Positions 1 through 4,337 of a stretch of DNA of 5,020 bases are shown in pieces. Each line of letters starts with the position of its first letter. The first letter of the stretch is position 1. Position numbers and translations under genes: made by a program. The stretch lies in contig JAEWLD010000209.1 of the NCBI GenBank assembly GCA_023393485.1, positions 1 to 5,020 on the forward strand. The letters run 5' to 3'. The notes under the pieces were generated by a model. The model did no database searches. It saw only the letters and a list, made by a program, of their open reading frames with translations, and had not been told where the DNA came from. Source of the DNA: Bacteroidota bacterium (lineage in GTDB: Bacteria > Bacteroidota > Bacteroidia > Flavobacteriales > Flavobacteriaceae).

Positions 1-621
1 GTCGAATGGCTTTTGTGCCAGGATAAAGACACGCTGCTTTATCTTGCAAACCTTGGCTGCATTGAGTTGAATCCGTGGAGCAGCCGCGTCAGGACGCTCA
101 ATCATCCGGACTATATCATTTTCGACCTCGACCCGAATAAGGCCGATATGAAAAAACTCGTCAAAACCGCGCTAAAGGTCAAGGAAATCCTCGACAAACT
201 CAAAATAAAAGGCTATGTCAAGACTTCGGGCGGAAAAGGCATCCATGTTTTCATTCCCGTATTACCGAAATACACGTATGAACAAACGCGCGACTTTTCA
301 CTTTTGATCAGCCAAATGGTCCACAGTGAATTGCCGGCGATTACAAGCCTTGAACGATTGCCTAAAAACCGCGAAGGCAAGGTCTATCTCGATTATCTGC
401 AAAACGGCAAAGGCAAAACAATGGCAAGCATTTATTCAATCAGGCCGCGTGAAGGCGCAGGAGTCAGCACGCCGCTTGAATGGGATGAAATCAATGACAA
501 GCTCGACCTTTCAAGATTCAATATAAAAACGCTTCCTGCGCGGCTTGAAAAAAAAGGCGATCTGTGGGCCGGTTTTTTCGAAAATGCGATTGACCTCAAA
601 AAAACCCTCGCCGCTTTGTAA
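1..621 (+). CDS. ligD: ATP-dependent DNA ligase D, C-terminal polymerase domain (5'-partial)
   Basis: This is the last 206 residues of a protein that is open from base 1, so the upstream domains lie outside the window. It belongs to the LigD polymerase (POL/primase) family, which fills or adds nucleotides at broken ends in Ku-dependent non-homologous end joining. Numbering from base 1, the visible motifs are FDLD (D42, D44, metal ligands), TSGGKGIHVFIPV (S76, H82, nucleotide-binding motif), VYLDYLQN (D131, third acidic residue) and YSIRPREGAGVSTPLEWDE (R148). A C-terminal POL domain fits the phosphoesterase-ligase-polymerase order of Pseudomonas LigD rather than the mycobacterial order. N24 sits in ELNPWSSR, where many homologues have ELHxWxSR. 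In-frame TTG at 13 is not a start, because homology continues upstream of it. The stop codon overlaps the start of the next gene, so the two are probably co-transcribed. Family assignment is secure; full architecture is inferred. Confidence 0.93.
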   Translation, partial: VEWLLCQDKDTLLYLANLGCIELNPWSSRVRTLNHPDYIIFDLDPNKADMKKLVKTALKVKEILDKLKIKGYVKTSGGKGIHVFIPVLPKYTYEQTRDFSLLISQMVHSELPAITSLERLPKNREGKVYLDYLQNGKGKTMASIYSIRPREGAGVSTPLEWDEINDKLDLSRFNIKTLPARLEKKGDLWAGFFENAIDLKKTLAAL

Positions 622-890
622 TGGATTGGATTGCCACAACCGGAATCATAGCGGCTGTCCTGACCACGGCCGCAAGCCTGCCACAAGCTATAAAAATCAT
701 TCGGACCAGATCGGTGAAGGACATTTCCGCGCTGACTTATACGCTGCTTTTTACCGGACTGACTTTGTGGACAATCTACGGCTTTGCCAAGAATGATTGG
801 CCAATCATGTTGTGCAACGGGCTTTCGGCACTGGTTTCGGGCGTTGTGCTGATTTTAAAACTGACCATAAAAAAACAGGAAGAACAATGA
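621..890 (+). CDS. SemiSWEET sugar transporter (PQ-loop, 3-TM)
   Basis: This 89-residue membrane protein has the three-helix, single-PQ-loop layout of bacterial SemiSWEETs, which dimerise to form a sugar channel or facilitator. TM1 covers about residues 4-24 and ends in the PQ motif (P21, Q22). A short basic loop with SVKDIS follows. TM2 (about 37-56) carries the LWTIYG motif (W50, Y53). TM3 (about 61-81) carries N66, 16 residues after W50, the usual spacing of the Trp/Asn substrate-pocket pair. The C-terminus is charged (KKQEEQ). The length is normal for the family. The ATG overlaps the ligD stop (TAATG), which suggests translational coupling. The substrate cannot be read from the sequence; mono- or disaccharide transport is the family expectation. 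The last bases also form one arm of the opposite-strand terminator. Confidence 0.9.
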   Translation: MDWIATTGIIAAVLTTAASLPQAIKIIRTRSVKDISALTYTLLFTGLTLWTIYGFAKNDWPIMLCNGLSALVSGVVLILKLTIKKQEEQ

Positions 891-901
891 TATCCTTCCT
901 G
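869..901 (-). terminator. Intrinsic terminator of the leftward gene block, inside the SemiSWEET 3' end
   Basis: Arms CAGGAAG (876-882) and CTTCCTG (895-901) pair perfectly over 7 bp around a 12-base loop. Read on the minus strand, the hairpin is followed at once by seven Ts (plus-strand A run 869-875). There is no T run on the plus side, so it should terminate mainly transcription coming from the 109-residue gene that ends at 928. The hairpin spans the SemiSWEET stop codon. Its position after the minus-strand gene and the T tract make it convincing, although the stem is short. Confidence 0.7.
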
Positions 902-927
902 CGTGAACAAATAATTAACTTAACTAT

Positions 928-1257
928 TTAAATCCTGTCATCTGAAGACAGTGAGGTATTTTGATCCTCATCGAGGTCGAGGTTGTCGCGCAAGATGTAA
1001 TCATCCTGGCTGAAAGCGTCGGCGTTGCGGCTGTTTTGGGACATCATCCGCCATTTTTCATGCTCTTCGTTGTCAAACTCGAGATAATCCGAGTTCATTG
1101 TTGGATGGCTTTCATCGGTGAAACTTACCCCGTGTTGCTCCATATCCAGATATTTTTCCGTATCGGTATGGTCGTGCCATTCATTTTGTTTTTCACGCTG
1201 GCTGGCTTCGTGGCGCTGACGCCATTCATTTTTGCCTTGCCCATTTCTATTTTCCAT
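928..1257 (-). CDS. Hypothetical hydrophilic protein, 109 aa, probably disordered
   Basis: I do not recognise this protein. The 109 residues have no Cys, no signal peptide and no membrane segment. The N-terminal third is rich in K, R, Q, N, E and H (NGQGKNEWRQRHEASQREK). The rest is acidic, with DE-rich stretches such as NLDLDEDQ and an SSDD tail. Three Trp residues (W12, W27, W69) and repeated EWR/EW/KWR contexts stand out. Overall it should be soluble and largely disordered, as a small cytoplasmic or nucleic-acid/protein-binding factor might be; that is inference only. The ATG at 1257 has an A-rich leader with no clear Shine-Dalgarno, as is usual in Bacteroidota. It is followed after 26 bases by a matching terminator, and preceded 13 bases away by a possible small gene. 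The opposite-strand reading of this region is hydrophobic and looks like a shadow. No function is assigned. Confidence 0.65.
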   Translation of the reverse strand: MENRNGQGKNEWRQRHEASQREKQNEWHDHTDTEKYLDMEQHGVSFTDESHPTMNSDYLEFDNEEHEKWRMMSQNSRNADAFSQDDYILRDNLDLDEDQNTSLSSDDRI

Positions 1258-1270
1258 GACTTTTTTATTT

Positions 1271-1444
1271 TTAGAACAAAACCGAACTGCCGACGTCGAG
1301 ATTTTTCATCAAATGGATATTTGTCCTAAGTAGATTGCGTATCTGCAAATCTTTGATTGATTTGCGTTTTTTCCACAATTGGTGATAAAATTCCCTTTCG
1401 AACTTAGACAGGCGTTTTGCATTGATTTTTCTTGGCGTTTTCAC
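1271..1444 (-). CDS. Possible small basic protein, 57 aa, GTG start
   Basis: This short frame begins at GTG 1444, preceded by AGGA about 7 bases upstream, and ends with TAA at 1271, 13 bases before the 109-residue gene. The frame is open further upstream into the PNPOx-like gene, but that part overlaps its C-terminus, so the GTG is the more sensible start. The peptide is strongly basic at its N-terminus (KTPRKINAKRLSKFEREF), continues with LWKKRKSIKDLQIRNLL as a likely amphipathic helix, and ends in NLDVGSSVLF. It has no Cys, signal peptide or clear TM helix. The composition looks more protein-like than random AT-rich sequence, and the tight spacing to the next gene suggests co-transcription. 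I do not recognise a family. It may equally be a non-coding spacer that happens to be open. Confidence 0.35.
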   Translation of the reverse strand: MKTPRKINAKRLSKFEREFYHQLWKKRKSIKDLQIRNLLRTNIHLMKNLDVGSSVLF

Positions 1445-1478
1445 TTTGGTCCTATTTTGATTACACTTAAATTTCGCC

Positions 1479-1511
1479 AATAATAAACGGAAACGCCTTA
1501 CACTTATTATT
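1479..1511. repeat. AT-rich inverted repeat, possible weak terminator
   Basis: Arms AATAATAA (1479-1486) and TTATTATT (1504-1511) pair perfectly around a 17-base spacer. It lies 16 bases past the stop of the stress protein 26 gene on the minus strand. The all-A/T stem lacks a separate T tract, so it is a poor intrinsic terminator. It could be a weak terminator, an mRNA 3'-end stabiliser or a regulator site for the downstream small genes. Confidence 0.35.
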
Positions 1512-1526
1512 TGAAATGTTATAGAA

Positions 1527-2033
1527 TTATACGCGGATCCGGCCTTCGACACCGCCGTCGTCTGTTCCGATTCCAATTGCATTTGCCGCCCATTTTAGAA
1601 ACGCAACCGCTTTTCCGTCTTTTGTATCCCAATAATAGGCATCGGTCGGCGCAACGCGGATGATTGTTACATCCGGATCATCCTTGCCGTCTTCAAACCA
1701 AGCTTTGGCCATCGGCACCCAGTGTTCTTCAATATGGCTTTTATCCGTATAAACATTCGCGTGCCCAAAAACGGATAGATAATGGTTGTCGGCGATTTTC
1801 GAAAAGAATAATTGAACTTTGTCGTCCTGCTTAATCTCGAAATTCTTGTTGCTTCGAGCATTGCTTATAAACCACAAATTGCCAGCGTCATCAACCTGGT
1901 TGCAGCTCATCGGCCGCGCGGTGACAGGCAATTGGTCGAGCTTTGTACAAAACATGCAAATATCTATGCTTTCGGCCAACTCTTTTAGTTTTGTGACCGT
2001 TTCTTCTTTATGGTTGTCTTTGAAATTTCCCAT
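1527..2033 (-). CDS. Stress protein 26 family, PNPOx-like split-barrel flavin-binding protein
   Basis: This 168-residue protein matches the general stress protein 26 branch of the pyridoxamine 5'-phosphate oxidase-like split-barrel fold. These proteins usually bind FMN or FAD in the cytoplasm; their physiological reactions are mostly unknown. Visible family features are the N-terminal helix (KLKELAESIDICMFCT), the strand-turn RPMSCNQVDDAGNLWFIS (about 40-57), the SNKNFEIKQDDKVQLFFS segment (61-78), YLSVFGHANV (85-94), an EEHW..MAKAWFEDGKDDPDV stretch (102-122), the YYWDTKDG turn (133-140) and a C-terminal GRIRV strand. Length is normal for the family. The ATG at 2033 is 5 bases after the STAS gene stop, with an AAATAAATACA leader and no Shine-Dalgarno, so the two genes form one transcription unit. 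A true PdxH is unlikely, given the short length and the missing PdxH C-terminal motif. Confidence 0.9.
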   Translation of the reverse strand: MGNFKDNHKEETVTKLKELAESIDICMFCTKLDQLPVTARPMSCNQVDDAGNLWFISNARSNKNFEIKQDDKVQLFFSKIADNHYLSVFGHANVYTDKSHIEEHWVPMAKAWFEDGKDDPDVTIIRVAPTDAYYWDTKDGKAVAFLKWAANAIGIGTDDGGVEGRIRV

Positions 2034-2038
2034 TGTAT

Positions 2039-2419
2039 TTATTTAGTTGGTTCGTCGAATATTTCTGAAACCCAATCTACGGCTTTGGGCATATCGGCCT
2101 TGTGAAAACCCTTGAATTCGCCCGGCATCAGCAGACTGAAGGCATCGGTGAATTTGATCACGGCGTCCGAATCGGTAACAATGGCCGCGCGGTTCCATTT
2201 TGTGATGTTCCTGATGCCCAGAAGCGCATCTTGCAGCCATGCGCCAAGGGTGAAATCTGACGGTGAATTGTCGAGAAATAACAAATAGTTAAGCTTGCCT
2301 GTCTTCTCGACCGATTTTTGTACCGCGTCAAACACCGGCTCAAAGTCTTCCTTGGTAACTTCACCTGAAGCGCGGAAGCCAACCATGCTTGGCGGCAGAT
2401 TTTGGATTTGCTCAATCAT
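2039..2419 (-). CDS. SpoIIAA-like STAS domain protein
   Basis: This 126-residue cytoplasmic protein resembles the SpoIIAA-like (STAS/SEC14-type) family. Features in order: an N-terminal strand with VGFRASGEVTKEDFEPVF (about 13-30), whose G-x-(V/I)-T-x-x-D/E pattern is typical; a helix; the LNYLLFLD strand (43-50); a helix ending GIRNITKWNRAAIVTD (68-83), with the conserved W-x-R-x-A-x-V-x-D element; and a C-terminal DMPKAVDWV helix (109-117). Members are anti-sigma-antagonist-like folds, but this branch has no proven partner and no obvious SpoIIAA phosphorylation-site serine. It is the first gene of a two-gene unit with the stress protein 26 gene. That pairing suggests a stress-linked role, which is inference. 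The ATG at 2419 is chosen because the conserved N-terminal strand begins just after it. Confidence 0.85.
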   Translation of the reverse strand: MIEQIQNLPPSMVGFRASGEVTKEDFEPVFDAVQKSVEKTGKLNYLLFLDNSPSDFTLGAWLQDALLGIRNITKWNRAAIVTDSDAVIKFTDAFSLLMPGEFKGFHKADMPKAVDWVSEIFDEPTK

Positions 2420-2600
2420 AGCAATTGTTTTAGAATCACTAAGTTACCGATTCGAAACCCCGAAAATGTTATGAAAAGCCTAAACCTATTTACAGAATTG
2501 CGGGAGTTTTTTGGAAAAATTTTCACGAATGTTGAAGGTTTGGATGCCGGGCACCGAGGGGCGATCCCAGAATCCGTGGCAACCCATAGGTGCAAATCCA
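2420..2600. other. Intergenic leader of the STAS operon with a GC-rich block
   Basis: No convincing gene lies here. Short open frames exist on both strands, but they cross each other and have no family features. The STAS promoter should lie in this stretch. The best -7 candidate on the minus strand, TAGGTTTA at 2481-2488, misses the consensus by one base and has no -33 partner. Bases 2541-2592 are clearly more GC-rich than their surroundings, with a near-palindromic TGCCGGGCA, and may be a dispersed repeat or RNA element. Confidence 0.3.
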
Positions 2601-2630
2601 AAAAAAAAGCCTCACCATTACGGCGAGGCT
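2601..2630 (-). terminator. Intrinsic terminator of the LRR gene
   Basis: On the minus strand a hairpin with a 6-bp outer stem AGCCTC/GAGGCT, one A-C mismatch and two further C-G pairs around a 5-base loop (2617-2621) is followed by an unbroken run of eight Ts (plus-strand As 2601-2608, the last pairing in the stem). It starts 33 bases after the LRR stop codon. This is a textbook Rho-independent terminator and isolates the LRR gene from the STAS operon. Confidence 0.9.
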
Positions 2631-2662
2631 AATTCCTCCAATTTGATTTATTTATGAAAAAA

Positions 2663-3526
2663 CTACTCGTCTTCTGCCGCGAGCGCCGAAGTGCTGCGGG
2701 TGTTCGACTCAACTTGCAAAGCAGTTGCCACGCCTTTGTCATTGATCATTGTCATGTTCATCATATCAAGCTGCGCGAGATTACGCGAAACAAGACCGTT
2801 GAATTTGTTGTATGAAATGTTCATTTCTTTGAGGTTTTTAAGCTTTTCAAGGCTGAACGGCACCTGGCCGACCATGTTGTTTTCGAACAAGCTTAAGTTT
2901 TCAAGCGACGCCATTTTATCGATATCGATGCTCAACTTGCCTGAAAGTTTGTTGCTGCTCAGCAAAAGTACCTTGAGGTTTTTGAGGTTGTAAAATGACG
3001 ATGGAATTTCGCCCTCGATTTCATTGTTGAACAATGACAAGGTCTGCAATGAAGCAAGATTGCCGATTTCTTCAGGCAAAGTTCCGTTCAAACGGTTCAT
3101 GTACAATTCCAACGACTGCAACGAAACCATGTTTCCGACCGCCGACGGGATCGGGCCGGTCAGTTTATTGAAACCTAGGTTCATTGTTTTGAGGAATTTC
3201 AGATTCCCGATTGATGCCGGAAGCTTCCCCGAAATATTGTTGCGGAATAAATTCAAAGATTGCAGGCTCGTCAGATTGCCGATTTCTTTTGGCAACTCGC
3301 CTGTAAGGTTGTTGTTCGACAAGTCGATGCCCACCACTTTGTCGTTGAGTACTTTTACGCCGTACCATTTTTCAACCGGTGCTTTGATGTCCCATTTGTT
3401 GGTCCATGCGGCGCCGTTGGTATTGTTATACAGCTTAACCAATGCGTTTTTTTCTGCCGGTGACACGCTGGCCAAAGCCGAGACGGTCATTCCGAGCGCG
3501 AAAATTAAGGTAGTAATGTTTTTCAT
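2663..3526 (-). CDS. Secreted plant-type leucine-rich repeat protein
   Basis: The start is ATG 3526, not the upstream ATG at 3619: a signal peptide begins here (MKNITTLIFALGMTVSALA, likely cut after A19), and the promoter lies between the two. The product is 287 residues. Residues 23-58 resemble the N-terminal cap of plant-type LRR proteins (ALVKLYNNTNGAAW...W). Eight uninterrupted repeats of exactly 24 residues follow (64-255; bases 2762-3337), with consensus LxxLxLxxNxLxGxLPxxIGNLxx. The last three drift, and repeat 8 loses the P. The tail (256-287) is Met/Thr/Ser-rich and ends AAEDE. There are no Cys residues, so it is not a lipoprotein, and I see no type IX secretion C-terminal domain or membrane anchor. 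It should be periplasmic or exported and bind a protein or glycan; the ligand is unknown. It is monocistronic, with its own promoter and terminator. Confidence 0.9.
   Translation of the reverse strand: MKNITTLIFALGMTVSALASVSPAEKNALVKLYNNTNGAAWTNKWDIKAPVEKWYGVKVLNDKVVGIDLSNNNLTGELPKEIGNLTSLQSLNLFRNNISGKLPASIGNLKFLKTMNLGFNKLTGPIPSAVGNMVSLQSLELYMNRLNGTLPEEIGNLASLQTLSLFNNEIEGEIPSSFYNLKNLKVLLLSSNKLSGKLSIDIDKMASLENLSLFENNMVGQVPFSLEKLKNLKEMNISYNKFNGLVSRNLAQLDMMNMTMINDKGVATALQVESNTRSTSALAAEDE
2762..3337 (-). repeat. Eight tandem 72-base LRR-coding units
   Basis: The LRR array is built of eight units of 24 codons with no insertions or deletions. At the DNA level the units have diverged, with recurring blocks such as the codons for LQSL, GNL and SLF/NLF. 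The regular phase suggests expansion by unit duplication followed by divergence, rather than a recent expansion. Confidence 0.75.
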
Positions 3527-3558
3527 GGTGATTTGGTTTTTTGTGTGATTCGACGAGT

Positions 3559-3590
3559 CAAACGTATGTACATTATCGATTATCTGCAAA
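3559..3590 (-). promoter_or_regulatory. Bacteroidota-type promoter of the LRR gene
   Basis: On the minus strand, TTTG (plus 3587-3590) is followed after 20 bases by TACGTTTG (plus 3559-3566). This matches the Bacteroidota primary-sigma consensus TTTG-N19/20-TAnnTTTG. Transcription would start near 3552, leaving a leader of about 25 bases before ATG 3526. The spacing supports the shorter LRR start. Two ATCGAT palindromes (3575-3580, 3595-3600) lie within and just upstream of the promoter. Confidence 0.75.
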
Positions 3591-3717
3591 TAAAATCGAT
3601 GAACTACATAATTTAGCAAAAAAAACAGGTAATATTCTTACGAAAATAACCGGTGGCTGTTAATATAAATGTGGATAACCTTTGAATGCTTGTCCAAATT
3701 TTCCCTCAAAATCAAAT

Positions 3718-3725
3718 TAATTTTG
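3718..3725 (+). promoter_or_regulatory. -7 box of the DUF1761 gene
   Basis: TAATTTTG matches TAnnTTTG exactly and sits 26 bases before ATG 3752, leaving a short leader. The nearest -33-like TTG (3690-3692) is 25 bases upstream, longer than usual, so strength is uncertain. Confidence 0.45.
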
Positions 3726-3751
3726 GGTATAACCTTAAAACTTAACAAATT

Positions 3752-4240
3752 ATGGAAATGGGACAACTACTTCTTCATTGCCTTGTAGCGGCATTGTCTG
3801 CACTGGTCCTGGGCTTTATTTGGTACAATCCGAAAGTTTTCGGCGGTATCTGGATGCGCGAAACCGGCATGACCGAAGAAAAAGCCAGAGGAGCAAACAT
3901 GGCGGTAATGCTGATCATGACACTGGTTTATTCGTTTTTGATCGCTTTCATTTTGCAAATGCTCACTATTCACCAATTCGGCGCACTGGGAATGGTTGGC
4001 GGCGATCCTGCTTTGGCGAAACCATCATATGAAGCTTTTATGGCCGATTACGGAACGGCATTCCGCACGTTCAAGCACGGTGCGCTCCACGGTTTTATGG
4101 CAGGACTGTTTTTCGCGCTTCCTGTTATTGGCGTCGGCGCATTGTATGAGAGAAGAAGTTGGAGATATACACTCGTGGCTGGCGGATTTTGGGTTGTTGC
4201 CTGTATGATTATGGGCGGCATCGTCTGCGGCTGGGTTTAA
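3752..4240 (+). CDS. DUF1761 family integral membrane protein
   Basis: This 162-residue protein has four predicted membrane helices: about 6-24, 50-71, 109-131 and 139-160. The hallmark of DUF1761 is present at the end of TM1 (GFIWYNPKVFGGIWM, 21-35), followed by a soluble loop with MTEEKA. Other family-like elements are FKHGALHG at the start of TM3 (107-114) and ERRSWRYTLVAGGFWVV into TM4 (133-149). The loop after TM2 (72-106) is longer and polar, with GGDPALAKPSYEAF. Function is unknown for the family; inner-membrane location is predicted. ATG 3752 is used, with an A/T-rich leader (AACAAATT) and no Shine-Dalgarno; M3 at 3758 is an alternative. It appears to be a single-gene unit with its own -7 box and terminator, divergent from the LRR gene with 225 bases between their start codons. 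Confidence 0.85.
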   Translation: MEMGQLLLHCLVAALSALVLGFIWYNPKVFGGIWMRETGMTEEKARGANMAVMLIMTLVYSFLIAFILQMLTIHQFGALGMVGGDPALAKPSYEAFMADYGTAFRTFKHGALHGFMAGLFFALPVIGVGALYERRSWRYTLVAGGFWVVACMIMGGIVCGWV

Positions 4241-4257
4241 CTCACCAAAACAAACTT

Positions 4258-4284
4258 AAAGCCCTGTTAACGCGGGGCTTTTAT
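4258..4284 (+). terminator. Intrinsic terminator of the DUF1761 gene
   Basis: AAAGCCC (4258-4264) pairs with GGGCTTT (4275-4281), extended inward by a U-G and a G-C pair around loop TTAACG (4267-4272), then TTTTAT. It begins 17 bases after the stop codon. The A-rich 5' arm could let it work in both directions, although no leftward transcript is expected here. Confidence 0.8.
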
Positions 4285-4297
4285 ATCGCCTTATTCG

Positions 4298-4305
4298 TAC
4301 ATTTG
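4298..4305 (+). promoter_or_regulatory. -7 box of the acyltransferase-like gene
   Basis: TACATTTG matches TAnnTTTG exactly, lies just after the preceding terminator, and is 32 bases before the proposed TTG start. No TTTG or TTG is found at the right distance upstream, where the terminator stem lies, so the -33 element is weak or absent. Confidence 0.4.
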
Positions 4306-4337
4306 GCTACCGGTCCGCCGGAATAACAAAAAACCAT

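Noticed and set aside
961..1329. Long hydrophobic open frame on the plus strand opposite the 109-aa gene
   Set aside because: It is antisense to a better-supported frame, has no start context or family match, and would run through the leader of the minus-strand gene. Its hydrophobicity is what the complement of a D/E/K/N-rich protein gives.
2481..2488. TAGGTTTA as a -7 box for the STAS operon
   Set aside because: It has one mismatch to TAnnTTTG at the conserved last G, and no TTTG or TTG at 17-23 bases upstream.
2402..2632. Short frames on both strands in the STAS leader region
   Set aside because: They overlap each other, and the plus frame runs into the opposite-strand terminator. Neither shows domain features or a supported start.
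2631..2640. GGAGGAATT on the minus strand, a perfect Shine-Dalgarno-like sequence after the LRR stop
   Set aside because: The next ATG is inside the terminator hairpin, about 17 bases away, and opens no useful frame. Bacteroidota rarely rely on such sites.
3024..3548. 174-codon open frame on the plus strand opposite the LRR gene
   Set aside because: It is a shadow of the LRR repeats: it covers the signal-peptide and repeat codons in reverse and shows no independent protein features.
3527..3619. N-terminal extension of the LRR protein to ATG 3619
   Set aside because: The added residues precede a proper signal peptide, and the DNA there holds a TTTG-N20-TACGTTTG promoter whose transcript would begin after that ATG.
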